Positions 48,934-58,946 of a stretch of DNA of 64,000 bases are shown here, in pieces. The stretch is from NCBI RefSeq assembly GCF_037963145.1, contig NZ_CP150144.1, forward strand, positions 558,001 through 622,000, given 5' to 3'. A program made the translations under genes and the position numbers. The stretch's first letter is position 1. Each line of letters starts with the position of its first letter. Under the pieces are notes generated by a model, which did no database searches, was not told the origin of the DNA, and worked only from the letters and a program-made list of their open reading frames with translations. This stretch comes from Oceanobacillus sp. FSL K6-2867 (GTDB taxonomy: Bacteria > Bacillota > Bacilli > Bacillales > Amphibacillaceae).

Positions 48934-49203
48934 TCAGCTTTCTGCTGACTTCGTATTACGACGCATACTTCGCATTACAAAGCTCACAACTAAGATGAGC
49001 ACAATCGCTCCAATTAAAGCAGGGACAATATAAAATCCTCCCATCACCGGCCCCCATTGACCAAGAAGAAGTGTTCCGAGCCATGCACCGATAATACCTG
49101 CGATGATATTTCCGAAAACTCCTCCTGGAATGTCACGCCCTGTAATTAGACTAGCTACCCATCCAAGAATTCCTCCAATAATTAATGACCAAATAAATCC
49201 CAT
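48934..49203 (-). CDS. GlsB/YeaQ/YmgE family stress membrane protein
   Basis: An 89-residue, three-helix Gly-rich membrane protein (transglycosylase-associated family): GGILGWVASLITGRDIPGG, then GIIGAWLGTLLLG and a third helix before a basic tail. Despite the old family name there is no enzyme domain. Members respond to general stress. GGAGGAGTAG precedes the ATG. Monocistronic. Confidence 0.9.
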   Translation of the reverse strand: MGFIWSLIIGGILGWVASLITGRDIPGGVFGNIIAGIIGAWLGTLLLGQWGPVMGGFYIVPALIGAIVLILVVSFVMRSMRRNTKSAES

Positions 49204-49271
49204 TTTACTACTCCTCCTTCATCTTTATTTTGCAGGAGTAGTTTAACCAATTTTTTCAGTAACATACATTA

Positions 49272-50252
49272 TCAAAAAAGCTCTGCTAGTAACTCGTACG
49301 ACCTTTTCCTTGCTTCATAGCTATGGGTAATTGTAACGATCATGAATTCGTCCACATTATAACGTTTTTGCAGCTTCTCGAGTTCCCGCTTAACATGTTC
49401 GGGGTCACCGATGATTTGATTTTGCTTCTCTTTTTCGATTATTTTCATTTCTTCATTCGTATACTGAAATTGTTCCGCCTCTGCGATGGAAGGAACACCT
49501 TTCTTTCCTTCACCTTTCGCTTGAAGGACTTTCCAATGCAAATTACTTTGTGCAATTTTTTCTGCTTCTTCTATCGTTTCAGCACAAATAACATTGACCG
49601 TTACGATAGCCTTTGCTTTATCAGTTACACAATGATCAAAATAGCTTTTAACGATAGCTGGTCCATCTGCATCGCTCATAAAATGACCAAATACATATGG
49701 AAGACCTTTTTCAGCAGCGAGCTGTGCACTTTTTTCACTCGTCCCTAAAAGCCATGGAACTGGTGCTACCTCTGGAAGTGGCGTGGCGACAATTTTTGCA
49801 AACATATTATCTTCTGGAAAATCACGATGGATAAAATGAAGCAATTCGTCTAATAGCTTAGACATATTCTTTACTTTCTCCAAAAAATTCCCAGCTAGTG
49901 CAATTGAAACCTCAGCCGTTCCGCCAGGTGCTCGACCAATACCTAAATCTACCCGCCCAGGAAATAATGTTGCTAGCACATGGTATCTTTCTGCCACGTT
50001 ATACGGTTTATAATTTGGTAGTAAAACAGCTCCAGATCCTATTCGAATTGTTTCTGTGCGCGATCCAATGATTCCAAGGAGAATATCCGGCGCTGGACTT
50101 GCTAATCCATCAAGCTCATGATGCTCTGCTACCCAATACCGTTTATAGCCCAGGCGGTCAGTAAGCATAGCAAGCTCAACAGATGCTTCTAACGCTTCTT
50201 TCGCAGTATACCCTTTTGCGATTGGTGCCTGGTCCAATATACTAAGCTTCAT
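49272..50252 (-). CDS. LLM class flavin-dependent oxidoreductase
   Basis: About 326 residues, a luciferase-like monooxygenase fold. The N-terminal MKLSILDQAPIAKG and the segments YWVAEHHELDGLASPAPDILLG and RVDLGIGRAPGG are typical of the YhbW/MsnO8-type group, which uses FMNH2 and oxygen. The substrate is unknown. The ATG at 50252 is used: AAGGTG lies just upstream. It overlaps the end of the DUF1836 gene by 11 bases. Confidence 0.9.
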   Translation of the reverse strand: MKLSILDQAPIAKGYTAKEALEASVELAMLTDRLGYKRYWVAEHHELDGLASPAPDILLGIIGSRTETIRIGSGAVLLPNYKPYNVAERYHVLATLFPGRVDLGIGRAPGGTAEVSIALAGNFLEKVKNMSKLLDELLHFIHRDFPEDNMFAKIVATPLPEVAPVPWLLGTSEKSAQLAAEKGLPYVFGHFMSDADGPAIVKSYFDHCVTDKAKAIVTVNVICAETIEEAEKIAQSNLHWKVLQAKGEGKKGVPSIAEAEQFQYTNEEMKIIEKEKQNQIIGDPEHVKRELEKLQKRYNVDEFMIVTITHSYEARKRSYELLAELF

Positions 50253-50835
50253 TCTTATCACCTTGTTCCTTTTGAGTCATTTCATCCACAAGTTTCTCTG
50301 CAGCCTTTCGGTAAAAATTACTCATATTCGTAAGGGTTGCTATGAGCAGTACTTGTTCCAAATATCCTTCATCATCGCGATTCACTTTAGTAACTTCTGT
50401 TTCAACCTCTGTCATGTGCTCGTGCAGATCCTTTTCAAACATAGTATGGTTGACATTCATTATTTCCAAATAACTGCTGTAGAACTGCTGAAGATCAAAA
50501 GTCTCGTCCGTTATTTTTGTATTCAGTCTTTCAAGTGTCAATTTCACATCATTGATTGATAATGCACCTTTCATTTGGTAGATCATGCTTATCAGCATCA
50601 AATGTTCCTTCGAATACTTCTTATTTTTAATCGGAAAAAATAATTTCCCTTTAGCGTAATTATTAATCATTGTTTTTGTAAGTATTTTTTCATTTTCATT
50701 CCGCTTTTGATCTGCAAACTTCTTCTCAAATAGCTGAATTACCTGATCCATATACAAATCCAAATCTGGTATATCCTCCAGTGACAGCTGGTTATCTAAA
50801 TGGAGTGTTTCCATCCATTCATGTTTATGTTTCAT
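50242..50835 (-). CDS. DUF1836 domain protein
   Basis: 197 residues. LTKTMINNYAKGKLFFPIKNKKYSKEHLMLISMIYQMKG is the DUF1836 core, which looks like a MerR-type winged helix and so may bind DNA. The remainder is helical (about residues 110-190). It overlaps the LLM oxidoreductase gene and is probably its operon partner. The function of the family is not established. Confidence 0.82.
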   Translation of the reverse strand: MKHKHEWMETLHLDNQLSLEDIPDLDLYMDQVIQLFEKKFADQKRNENEKILTKTMINNYAKGKLFFPIKNKKYSKEHLMLISMIYQMKGALSINDVKLTLERLNTKITDETFDLQQFYSSYLEIMNVNHTMFEKDLHEHMTEVETEVTKVNRDDEGYLEQVLLIATLTNMSNFYRKAAEKLVDEMTQKEQGDKNEA

Positions 50836-50971
50836 CCTAACAACCTCATTTATTTAAAGTATCTTCATTATAAAGCGAAATTTTATCAAAGTAAACATTG
50901 ACTACATCTTATAATACGTTTATTATGTATATATAGTTTTTAAAACTACTTATCATTATAGGGGTGTTAAT

Positions 50972-51619
50972 TTGAATAATTACGTTCGGGAACCGATCAA
51001 TGGATTTACGCATTTATTCGGGGCAATATTATCCATTGCGGGACTTGTCGCACTGGTAATGAAAGCTCTGACGACAACAGAATCAGCACTAGCCATAACA
51101 GCAGTTATTATTTTTGGAATTAGCATGATTCTCTTATATGCCGCCTCTGCTACATATCACATGGTTATAGCAAAGGACCGAATCATCGCATTTTTACGAC
51201 GGGTCGATCATTCAATGATATTTGTTCTGATTGCTGGGACATATACACCGTTTTGTTTAATCAGCTTGAATGGTGTAACAGGCTGGGTTTTATTTGGTGT
51301 AATCAGTGGACTTGCAATTGCTGGGGTTATTTTTAAACTAGTTTGGTTTCATGCACCAAGATGGCTATCAACCGCTCTTTATGTAATCATGGGCTGGATA
51401 GTTGTGTTTTTCAGCGGATCACTTGCGCCGATTATTGGAACAAACGGTATGTTCTACCTTATTGCCGGAGGTCTGATTTATACTATTGGAGCAGTTATTT
51501 ATTGGCTGAAACCCGCATTTCTGGAATTTAAGCATGTCGGTTTCCATGAAATTTTTCATATTTTTATCTTGCTTGGCACCCTATTCCATTTCATATGTAT
51601 TTACGGGTACGTACTATAA
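50972..51619 (+). CDS. Hemolysin III family (TrhA/YqfA) membrane protein
   Basis: 215 residues, seven membrane helices of the PAQR/HlyIII family. The metal-binding residues lie in YAASATYHMVIAKDR, LRRVDHSMIFVLIAGTYTPFC and HVGFHEIFHIFILLGTLFHF. Bacterial members affect membrane fluidity and lipid homeostasis; the hemolysin name comes from one expressed homologue. ATAGGGGTG precedes a TTG start. Monocistronic with its own terminator. Confidence 0.92.
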   Translation: MNNYVREPINGFTHLFGAILSIAGLVALVMKALTTTESALAITAVIIFGISMILLYAASATYHMVIAKDRIIAFLRRVDHSMIFVLIAGTYTPFCLISLNGVTGWVLFGVISGLAIAGVIFKLVWFHAPRWLSTALYVIMGWIVVFFSGSLAPIIGTNGMFYLIAGGLIYTIGAVIYWLKPAFLEFKHVGFHEIFHIFILLGTLFHFICIYGYVL

Positions 51620-51631
51620 AAATGTATTTTA

Positions 51632-51669
51632 AAGGGCTATCTCAAAAAATGAGATAGCCCTTTTTTTTG
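51632..51669 (+). terminator. Terminator of the hemolysin III gene
   Basis: AAGGGCTATCTCA and TGAGATAGCCCTT form a 13-bp stem followed by eight T. Confidence 0.95.
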
Positions 51670-51688
51670 AGATGTTCATCACTCCAAG

Positions 51689-52753
51689 TTAATAACCAAC
51701 CATATCCGATTGCACATAATGAAACAACAAATTTTCAGTTTGAATAAGTGAGCTTTCATGGGTTCGCTCAAAGGCATGTGATGAGTCTATTCCCGGACCA
51801 ATTAATCCGTGAATAATATCGTGGCCTGCGCGAATTGCTGCGGACGCATCTGAACCATAAAAAGGATAAATATCCAATTGATAGCCGATATCATTTGCTT
51901 CAGCCAGCTCAACGAGACGCTTTCGCAATCCATAATGGTATGGGCCGCTCGCATCCTTGACACAAATAGACACGGTATACTCATCCGTCGATTGGCCATC
52001 CCCCATTGCTCCCATGTCCACCGCTAAATACTCGACAGTTTCGGGTGTAATATTTGAGTTACCTCCATAGCCAATCTCTTCATTATTGGAAATTAGAAAA
52101 TGCGTTGTGTATGGAAGCGTAATTCCTTCCTCTTTAATTCGTTTAATAAGCTGCAATAAAATGCCTACACTTGCTTTATCATCTAAATGACGTGATTTAA
52201 TAAATCCATTGTCAGTCAGCTGTACCCGTGGATCAAAGGAAATAAAATCCCCAACCTCAATCCCAAGTGCCCGAACCTCTTCTGCACTTTCAACCTTCGC
52301 ATCAATCCGCACTTCCATATTCGTCTGATCACGTTTGGCGTCGCCGGCATCTTTATACACATGAACGGAGGTTTGGTGCATTAAAATAGTTCCGGTAATA
52401 ACTTTTCCATTCGATGTATGAATTTCACAATACTCCCCTTCAATCGAGTTATAGCGAAAACCGCCAATCAAATCAAGGCGAAGACGACCATTGCTTTTTA
52501 TCTCTTTTACCATCGCTCCTAATGTATCTACATGGGCAGTCAGCATCCTATGCTCGTCATTGTTTTCACCAGACAAAGTCGCAATTAGACCACCCTTGCG
52601 ATTACGTTTTGTTTCTACATTTAAGTCCTGTAAAAATTGTTCAACGAACTGAATTACTTTAAACGTATTTCCTGATGGACTTGGAATCGATACTAATTGT
52701 TTAATTAGTTCTTTAGTTTCGGTAACATTTGGATATGTCGTCACCTGGATCAC
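51689..52753 (-). CDS. M42 family glutamyl aminopeptidase-like metallopeptidase
   Basis: 354 residues. The two-metal site is visible: His in MLTAHVDTLGAMV, Asp in KSRHLDDKASVG, the Glu-Glu pair in SNNEEIGYGGNS, Asp in AVDMGAMGDG and His in IDSSHAFERTHESSL. M42 enzymes are cytosolic, self-assembling aminopeptidases (tetrahedral complexes) that finish peptide breakdown. The substrate preference cannot be predicted. AGGAGT precedes the start. Confidence 0.93.
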   Translation of the reverse strand: MIQVTTYPNVTETKELIKQLVSIPSPSGNTFKVIQFVEQFLQDLNVETKRNRKGGLIATLSGENNDEHRMLTAHVDTLGAMVKEIKSNGRLRLDLIGGFRYNSIEGEYCEIHTSNGKVITGTILMHQTSVHVYKDAGDAKRDQTNMEVRIDAKVESAEEVRALGIEVGDFISFDPRVQLTDNGFIKSRHLDDKASVGILLQLIKRIKEEGITLPYTTHFLISNNEEIGYGGNSNITPETVEYLAVDMGAMGDGQSTDEYTVSICVKDASGPYHYGLRKRLVELAEANDIGYQLDIYPFYGSDASAAIRAGHDIIHGLIGPGIDSSHAFERTHESSLIQTENLLFHYVQSDMVGY

Positions 52754-52898
52754 TCCTTTTAATCGATATCCTTATTTTATCGTTAATATAACTGCCTGAA
52801 CAGTAAATACCTTTTATTATTGTTCGAATTAGTTCTTATCCTAGCCACTTTTTGAATATGGGCTTAATGTTTTGCCTGGAATGGAATAACGCTGTATT

Positions 52899-53093
52899 GG
52901 AATTGATTTAAGAGGATTTGGTCAATCAGACAAACCGCGGAATCGTTATTCATATGATCGATCGACTATCAGATTATATTCGAGTTATTGCAGATACACT
53001 TGGATTACAGCATTCACACTTGCAGGGCATTTTGTTGGAGGTGCTGTTTTACAATATATGAAATTTAATCGCGAACTATTAACATTTAAATAA
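52899..53093 (+). pseudogene. Decayed alpha/beta hydrolase
   Basis: The plus strand reads GIDLRGFGQSDKPRNRYSYD, typical of alpha/beta hydrolases. Then a frame change gives LSDYIRVIADTLGLQH, and a second change returns to FTLAGHFVGGAVLQYMKFN before a stop. Two compensating indels and the loss of the nucleophile (GHFVGG where GHSVGG is expected) show decay. The N-terminus and most of the C-terminal half are missing. Confidence 0.8.
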
Positions 53094-53095
53094 AC

Positions 53096-53131
53096 CCTAG
53101 GATGTGATTGCATTTCTAAATACATCCTAGG
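53096..53131. terminator. Hairpin after the hydrolase remnant
   Basis: CCTAGGATGT and ACATCCTAGG form a perfect 10-bp stem with a 16-base loop. T tracts are weak on both sides. Confidence 0.55.
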
Positions 53132-53194
53132 TATTTGTACGTATGTAAATTTTTCTAAAATCCCTACTTCTGATTCTAAAAAGTGTATGCATGT

Positions 53195-53926
53195 TTAAAA
53201 TAAACTCTCTAGTAAAAGGAAAATCCCTGTAAACAATAATAGAATGTATGTAAACAGTCTGAAAACCTTTTGATTAATCCATTTAAACAGAAGCTGTCCC
53301 AGGAATAACCCTAAAACCACAAACGGAACCGCATATAAACTCGATTCCCAAATCACTATATTTGTACCCGTAAAAATGATTTGCGTTATAAGACTGACAA
53401 GATAAATAAAGAGATAAAATGCTAAAGTTGTTGCCCGCAGCTTTGCTTTTTCCGTATCTGCTCCAGTAAAATATAATAATAATGGTGGTCCAGGCATGCC
53501 AACACTCGTTGTTAACCCGCCAGATATCCCTCCAACGATGAAATCTCTTATTGGAGTTGGCTTTACTTTGAAATTTAGCATTAACAGCACGGTTAAAAGC
53601 AAAATAAGGATACTAATTCCCAGCTTGAAAATGTTCATATCCTCGATAGCTGTAATAATGATGACACCTACAGGAATGCCAGTTAAACTTCCTAACGTAA
53701 ATCGCTTTACAATCTTAAAATCAATATCTCTTCTAATTTTATATACTAATGCAATCGAAATAATTAAGGATAAAATAATATTTATCTGGATTGCTTCTTG
53801 AGGTAAAAATAACATAAGCAAAAATGGTGTAGCCATAATCGAAAAGCCAAACCCAGTACTTGTTTGGAGAATAGAAGCAACTAAAATAATCGTAATAAAT
53901 AAAAATATCGTTTCCAATATGTACAC
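53195..53926 (-). CDS. TauE/SafE family sulfite/sulfonate exporter-like protein
   Basis: 243 residues with seven to eight membrane helices. The two family repeats begin LQTSTGFGFSIMATPFLLMLF and VGGISGGLTTSVGMPGPPLLLYF. Members move sulfite, sulfoacetate or other small anions; the substrate is not known. Monocistronic. Confidence 0.9.
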   Translation of the reverse strand: MYILETIFLFITIILVASILQTSTGFGFSIMATPFLLMLFLPQEAIQINIILSLIISIALVYKIRRDIDFKIVKRFTLGSLTGIPVGVIIITAIEDMNIFKLGISILILLLTVLLMLNFKVKPTPIRDFIVGGISGGLTTSVGMPGPPLLLYFTGADTEKAKLRATTLAFYLFIYLVSLITQIIFTGTNIVIWESSLYAVPFVVLGLFLGQLLFKWINQKVFRLFTYILLLFTGIFLLLESLF

Positions 53927-54048
53927 CCTCTAGCCTGCATGATCTTGTACATATTTCATCATAGCATGAATCAGGTGTTTTTTGTTCTGCTCGGTAAAAA
54001 TAGAGGGGTGGATCTTATTTATATATGAACGATATTTACAAAGAAGAA

Positions 54049-54072
54049 GCCACCTGATATGAATCAGATGGC
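54049..54072 (-). terminator. Terminator of ectABC
   Basis: GCCACCTGAT and ATCAGATGGC form the stem, with TTCTTCTTTG following on the minus strand. Confidence 0.8.
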
Positions 54073-54085
54073 CTAAATCAAACTA

Positions 54086-54472
54086 TTATTCAACTAAAAG
54101 CGGATAGTACCCTTCCTCATTATGTGTTTCTGTCCCAACTAATGGCGGGTTGAATACACAAACCATTCGCATTTGTGTACGTGCACGAAGACGATGCTTA
54201 TCATTATCATTCAGCAGATACATTGTTCCAGGCTTAATTTGGTAAACATCTCCAGTTTCCACCTTTTCAATTTCCCCTTCTCCCTCGATGCAATAAACTG
54301 CTTCAATATGATTTTTATACCAGAAAAAGTTATCCGTACCAGCTTTAATAATCGTATCGTTCATACTAAAACCAACGCCATCCTTCTTCAATATAAATCT
54401 GCGGCTCGACCAGTTTTCACTGAATGTTTCGTCCTCTGTTCCAATAATTTCTTCTAATGATTTAACGATCAT
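54086..54472 (-). CDS. ectC: L-ectoine synthase
   Basis: 128 residues, a cupin that cyclises N-gamma-acetyl-diaminobutyrate to ectoine. Characteristic segments are MIVKSLEEIIGTEDETFSENWSSRR, the cupin stretch EAVYCIEGEGEIEKVETGDVY and YLLNDNDKHRLRARTQMRMVCVFNPPLVG. Length matches known EctC. Last gene of the ect operon, 29 bases after ectB. Ectoine is an osmolyte made at high salinity. Confidence 0.97.
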   Translation of the reverse strand: MIVKSLEEIIGTEDETFSENWSSRRFILKKDGVGFSMNDTIIKAGTDNFFWYKNHIEAVYCIEGEGEIEKVETGDVYQIKPGTMYLLNDNDKHRLRARTQMRMVCVFNPPLVGTETHNEEGYYPLLVE

Positions 54473-54501
54473 AGTACATTCCCCTTTCTATTTATCCTTC
54501 A

Positions 54502-55782
54502 TTATTTGTTCAATACGTGTTTAATACTGTCATCTAATAGCTGAAATCCCTTTTCTAATCCCGCTTCGTCAATAATAAGCGGCGGCAGGAACTTAACAAC
54601 TTCGTCATCAGGACCAGAAGTTTCTACAATTAAACCACGCTGAAATGCTTCTGCACAAATTTCAGTCGCTAGACCTTCTTCCTCTACTGCAATTCCTTGC
54701 ATTAATCCTCTGCCCCTTGCTTCTCCATTCAGTTCAGGATATTTTTCAATTATTGTACTTACAGCAGACTTTAGAATTTCTGCTTTTTCCTGAACTTCTT
54801 TTTCAAAGTCATTATTTTTCCAATAGCGCAATGCTTCGGTTGCTGCAATAAACGCTAAATTATTTCCACGGAAGGTACCATTGTGTTCACCCGGACCCCA
54901 TTTGTCATGTTCCGATTTGATTAATGTAATTGCCATTGGCAGACCAAAGCCGCCGATCGATTTGGAAAGACAAACAACATCCGGTTCAATACCAGCCGGC
55001 TCAAAGCTAAAGAAAGTACCGGTCCGGCCATTCCCCGCCTGCACATCATCTACAATTAATAAAATGTCCCAGCGTTTACACAGTTCCTCTATCTTTTGCA
55101 ACCATTCGATTCGTGCTGCATTAATGCCGCCTTCACCCTGTACCGTTTCCAGAATAATGGCAGCCGGCAATGCCACACCACTGCCACTATCCTCTAAGAA
55201 CCGCTCTAAATAGGCGGTGGAATCATGGTTTTCCACATAGTTATCAAATGGCATAGATACGGCATGATGAAGTGGTACACCTGCTCCATGACGTTTAAAG
55301 GAATTGCCTGTCACAGAAAGAGAACCAATCGTCATCCCGTGAAAGGCATTTGTAAAGCTGATTACGGTTTCCCGTCCCGTTACCTTTCTAGCAATTTTCA
55401 GAGCACTTTCCACCGTATTTGTTCCAGTTGGACCTGGAAACATAATTTTATAGTCAAGCTTACGTGGTGTAAGAATTATTTCTTTAAAGTTTTCAAGGAA
55501 TTCTTTTCGTGGAGTTGTACCCATGTCGAGGCTATGTATAATGCCATCATTTTGGATATAATCAATCACTTTTTGCTGCATCGTCTCATCATTATGGCCA
55601 TAATTCATTGTTCCGGCACCGGCAAAAAAATCAATATATTCCTTGCCATCCGTATCCCAAAGCTTATAGCCCTTTGCTTTATTAAAAACTGTCGGCCACC
55701 CTCTGCTATAACTTCTTACTACAGATTCCACTTCCTCAAATGTTCTCATTTTCGCATCATTTAATACAGCTGTAGTCACCAA
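54502..55782 (-). CDS. ectB: Diaminobutyrate-2-oxoglutarate transaminase
   Basis: 426 residues, a PLP class III aminotransferase that makes L-2,4-diaminobutyrate from aspartate semialdehyde. Landmarks are [48 protein letters not shown] and the PLP lysine in [16 protein letters not shown]. It lies between ectA (8-base gap) and ectC. First enzyme of the pathway. Confidence 0.97.
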   Translation of the reverse strand: MVTTAVLNDAKMRTFEEVESVVRSYSRGWPTVFNKAKGYKLWDTDGKEYIDFFAGAGTMNYGHNDETMQQKVIDYIQNDGIIHSLDMGTTPRKEFLENFKEIILTPRKLDYKIMFPGPTGTNTVESALKIARKVTGRETVISFTNAFHGMTIGSLSVTGNSFKRHGAGVPLHHAVSMPFDNYVENHDSTAYLERFLEDSGSGVALPAAIILETVQGEGGINAARIEWLQKIEELCKRWDILLIVDDVQAGNGRTGTFFSFEPAGIEPDVVCLSKSIGGFGLPMAITLIKSEHDKWGPGEHNGTFRGNNLAFIAATEALRYWKNNDFEKEVQEKAEILKSAVSTIIEKYPELNGEARGRGLMQGIAVEEEGLATEICAEAFQRGLIVETSGPDDEVVKFLPPLIIDEAGLEKGFQLLDDSIKHVLNK

Positions 55783-55790
55783 ATCATCCT

Positions 55791-56306
55791 TTACCTTTTA
55801 TTTTTTATAGGACCTATCATGAATAGCAATTCATCTTCATGCCCTTCAGCTGGAAAATCCTCTGAAGAGAAATATTCACTGATATTGCATTTTGTCTCAA
55901 GCTTCTTTGCAAGACCTTTAAATAATGACTGTGACGCTTTATTAGAAGGTGAAACCGTTGCTTCAATATATTGAACCGTTTCACATGCTGTACGGTTCAA
56001 TAATTGATACAACATCTTTGTTGCTAATCCTTTACCCCGCTCAGATTCATTAACAGCAACCTGCCAAATGAATAATTTATCCATTGTATTCGGATGCAAA
56101 AACCCGGAAATAAAACCAACAATGTCCCCATCTCTTTCGGCCACGATCGATGTTTCTGAGAAAATATCGCACCACATCAGATAACTATATGATGAATTCA
56201 GATCAAGTACTTTTGTATTTTTTATAAGCTGCCAAACAACCGATCCATCGTCTTTGTCTGGCTTACGAAAATGAAAATCCGTTTCAATATCAGTTACTGT
56301 CGCCAT
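55791..56306 (-). CDS. ectA: L-2,4-diaminobutyrate acetyltransferase
   Basis: 171 residues from the ATG at 56306. A GNAT acetyltransferase: [20 protein letters not shown] at the start and acetyl-CoA loop [19 protein letters not shown]. The ribosome binding site is puzzling. The only strong one, AGGAGG at 56338-56343, is 32 bases upstream of this ATG and seven bases before an in-frame ATC at 56330, which would add eight residues. The ATG agrees with the usual EctA N-terminus. First gene of ectABC. Confidence 0.95.
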   Translation of the reverse strand: MATVTDIETDFHFRKPDKDDGSVVWQLIKNTKVLDLNSSYSYLMWCDIFSETSIVAERDGDIVGFISGFLHPNTMDKLFIWQVAVNESERGKGLATKMLYQLLNRTACETVQYIEATVSPSNKASQSLFKGLAKKLETKCNISEYFSSEDFPAEGHEDELLFMIGPIKNKR

Positions 56307-56668
56307 TCCTATAATTCCATTTGTATTGATGCTCTCACCTCCTGCGCTTTTTATAAGTACTCTATAAGATTAATAATAAGCTCTCGTTTCGTCAAAATTG
56401 ATAAAGGCGGGAATTTACAGATTATTCACGGTGAGGTATGCTGAGCATAGTTTGATTGAAGATGTCTATTAAAAGCTAGCAAATGCTGAGGTATGGTCTA
56501 GTTTTTACAATATTTGATTCTTTTTGCAATTTTAAGGTGAAAAAATTATCCTTTAATTCATAGTAATCTAACTTGGATTTTCGATTTGAATAGGACTCGC
56601 TTAATAGATCTGCACTTTTGAAACAATATACCCTTCTAGCGCGAGCTAGTTTAAATTCTTAACTAAGA
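56307..56668 (-). promoter_or_regulatory. ectABC promoter and leader region
   Basis: A TTGACG -35 hexamer lies at 56405-56400 on the minus strand, with AT-rich -10 candidates (TAATCT, TATAGAGT) 17-23 bases further. AGGAGG (56343-56338) follows. A GTG overlapping it opens a 9-codon frame that ends at TAG just before the ectA ATG. No other gene was seen. Confidence 0.5.
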
Positions 56669-56714
56669 AAAAGCCTGTACTCATTGATTAAAAATGATTA
56701 TAGGCTTTTTGCAG
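56669..56714 (-). terminator. Likely terminator of the acetoacetate operon
   Basis: AAAAAGCCTGTA and TATAGGCTTTTT pair across a 20-base loop, about 130 bases after the acetoacetyl-CoA synthetase stop, with T runs on the minus strand. Confidence 0.6.
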
Positions 56715-56845
56715 TTTAATTCCGATTCAAGTGCTGCCAATCTTACAAATTCAGCAAACAAGTTGGGCAGTGTCCCCCTTCTGTATATCGACTGGTTTTA
56801 ATTCATCGATGCCCACAAACAATCACAGCATTAGACATTTTCACA

Positions 56846-58807
56846 TTAAATATAACTTCTATCAGCTAATGCTGCATATTCCCTGAGACATTCCGGGTTT
56901 CTTAAAGATGCTTTGTTTTTAACCTCTTGTCCACGAACAATCGAACGAACAGCTCCTTCCACCTTTTTACCGTTATTCGTATACGGAACTTCTTTGACAG
57001 CATAAATGCGGCGTGGTACATGGCGTGGTGATGCTTTTTTCCGTACATTGCGACGGATTTGCTCTACCAGTGCCTTATCCACATCACCATTTTCAGTCAC
57101 CACACACAATACGATTTCTTCATCATTTTCAATTGGAAAGCCGAATACAATAGAATCTTTAATTTGCGGAATTTGCTCCACCACACGATAAATTTCCGCC
57201 GTACCTATTCGAACACCACCTGGATTCAATACAGTATCCGTACGGCCATAAATAATCAGCGAGTCGCGAGTAGTTTGCTCCGCTAAATCGCCATGCGTCC
57301 AAATGCCCTCACGCTTTGCAAAATAAGCGTTGAAATAGCGTTCATCTCCTCCATCGCCCCAAAATGTAAGGGGCATGCTTGGGAAGCTCTGCGTACAAAC
57401 TAGTTCACCTTTTTTACCAAGCACTGAATTACCATGCTCATCAAAAATATCAACTGCCATACCGAGCGCTTTACATGCATTTTCCCCTCGGAAAACTGGA
57501 TGAACCGGTGACCCCATGACAAAGCATCCAATAATTTCCGTACCGCCGGAAATGGATTCCAATAAGACATCTTTCTTGATCGTGTTATAAATCCAATCAT
57601 ACTGCTCACTAATGAGTGGCGCCCCGGAAGACATCATAACTTGCAGTTTAGACAAATCATGATTTTTACCAACTTCATACCCATATTTTTCGAGTGTATC
57701 AAGATATTTTGGACTTATACCAAAATGCGTAATACCTATTTCTTCTGCAATTTCCCAAAGAATACCGATACGTTCCTTTTGGATTGGTGAACCATCATAA
57801 AGCAAAATTGATGCCTCGCTCGCAAGACCAGATATAAGCCATGGATACATCATCCATGCCGTACTTGTATACCAGGATAAAACATCTCCCTGTTTCACAT
57901 CGCAATGCAGCTGATGCTCTTTCACATGCTGGAGCAAAACGCCACCGACAGAATGGACAATACATTTCGGCAAACCCGTCGTTCCAGATGTATATAAAAT
58001 ATAAAGCGGATGGTGAAACGGTACCCGCGTGAATGTCGGTACGTCCACATCATGTGCCAATAGCTCGCTCCACGTTAACAACTGCGTACCAACCCCCATA
58101 TCCAATTCTGGTATTTCTGACAAACTAACAACCGCAGACAGGTTTTTCAACTCATCGCTAATGGCCATTATGTTCTCACGTATATTAAATTGCTTTCCAT
58201 TATATTGATAATCAAGAGAAGCAATAATTACTTTTGGTCCGACTTGACCAATGCGATCAATAATCCCTTTGGCCCCAAAGTCGGGTGAGCAAGAGCTCCA
58301 AACCGCACCAAGTGAAGACGTTGCAAGTAATGAAACCAATGATTCCAAGCCGTTGGTCACAATCCCCGCGACACGATCGCCTTGGGTCACGCCAAGCTTA
58401 CGTAAACCAGCTTGCGCTTTTGCAACTAGACTGCGCAATTCAGCCATTTTCACTTTCCGCTGAACACCTTGCTCATTCGCTACATAAACCGCAACACGAG
58501 AAGCATCTCCACGCAATACATTTTCCGCTAAATTTAGACTCGCTTCAGGAAACCATTTTGCGCCTAACATACCCCCACCTTCTGCTGGAACAAAGGCTAT
58601 TTCACCTTTTTCCCCAATAATACCAGCAAAATCCCAAACCGCTGACCAAAAATCTCCAGGCTTTGCAATCGACCAGCTATATAGGCGATCATATGGAACA
58701 GCTGGAATTCCCACTTGTTCTGAAAACTTTTTAATATTCGACTCAGAAACTCGCTGTTCAGAAGGCTGCCATACTATATTGTTATCTCTTACTTGTTGAT
58801 CTATCAT
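56846..58807 (-). CDS. Acetoacetyl-CoA synthetase (acetoacetate-CoA ligase)
   Basis: About 653 residues, an adenylate-forming ligase of the AACS type. The N-terminal ACAS domain and FWSAVWDFAGIIGEKGE are present. The AMP signature is LYILYTSGTTGLPKCIVHSVGG, followed by HCDVKQGDVLSWYTSTAWMMYPWLISGL, diagnostic of AACS over acetyl-CoA synthetase. The C-terminal catalytic lysine is in VPYTNNGKKVEGAVR. It activates acetoacetate so thiolase can cleave it. Start: ATG at 58807, seven bases after GAGGAGAG. Last gene of the SAM-riboswitch operon, 139 bases after the symporter. Confidence 0.92.
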   Translation of the reverse strand: MIDQQVRDNNIVWQPSEQRVSESNIKKFSEQVGIPAVPYDRLYSWSIAKPGDFWSAVWDFAGIIGEKGEIAFVPAEGGGMLGAKWFPEASLNLAENVLRGDASRVAVYVANEQGVQRKVKMAELRSLVAKAQAGLRKLGVTQGDRVAGIVTNGLESLVSLLATSSLGAVWSSCSPDFGAKGIIDRIGQVGPKVIIASLDYQYNGKQFNIRENIMAISDELKNLSAVVSLSEIPELDMGVGTQLLTWSELLAHDVDVPTFTRVPFHHPLYILYTSGTTGLPKCIVHSVGGVLLQHVKEHQLHCDVKQGDVLSWYTSTAWMMYPWLISGLASEASILLYDGSPIQKERIGILWEIAEEIGITHFGISPKYLDTLEKYGYEVGKNHDLSKLQVMMSSGAPLISEQYDWIYNTIKKDVLLESISGGTEIIGCFVMGSPVHPVFRGENACKALGMAVDIFDEHGNSVLGKKGELVCTQSFPSMPLTFWGDGGDERYFNAYFAKREGIWTHGDLAEQTTRDSLIIYGRTDTVLNPGGVRIGTAEIYRVVEQIPQIKDSIVFGFPIENDEEIVLCVVTENGDVDKALVEQIRRNVRKKASPRHVPRRIYAVKEVPYTNNGKKVEGAVRSIVRGQEVKNKASLRNPECLREYAALADRSYI

Positions 58808-58946
58808 TTCATTTCTCTCCTCTTTTAGGCTCTGTTGTTGGTAATTAAACAATTTATACAAACTGTGTCAAAGGTTAAGTAAAAAGCTAGCTTCTAAATA
58901 GAAAATGTTTGTTGAAGTTAAAAAACATCTCTGTAAGACCGGGAAA

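Noticed and set aside
56730..56845. Possible IS fragment after acetoacetyl-CoA synthetase
   Set aside because: The sequence looked familiar, but no reading frame or inverted repeat supported it.
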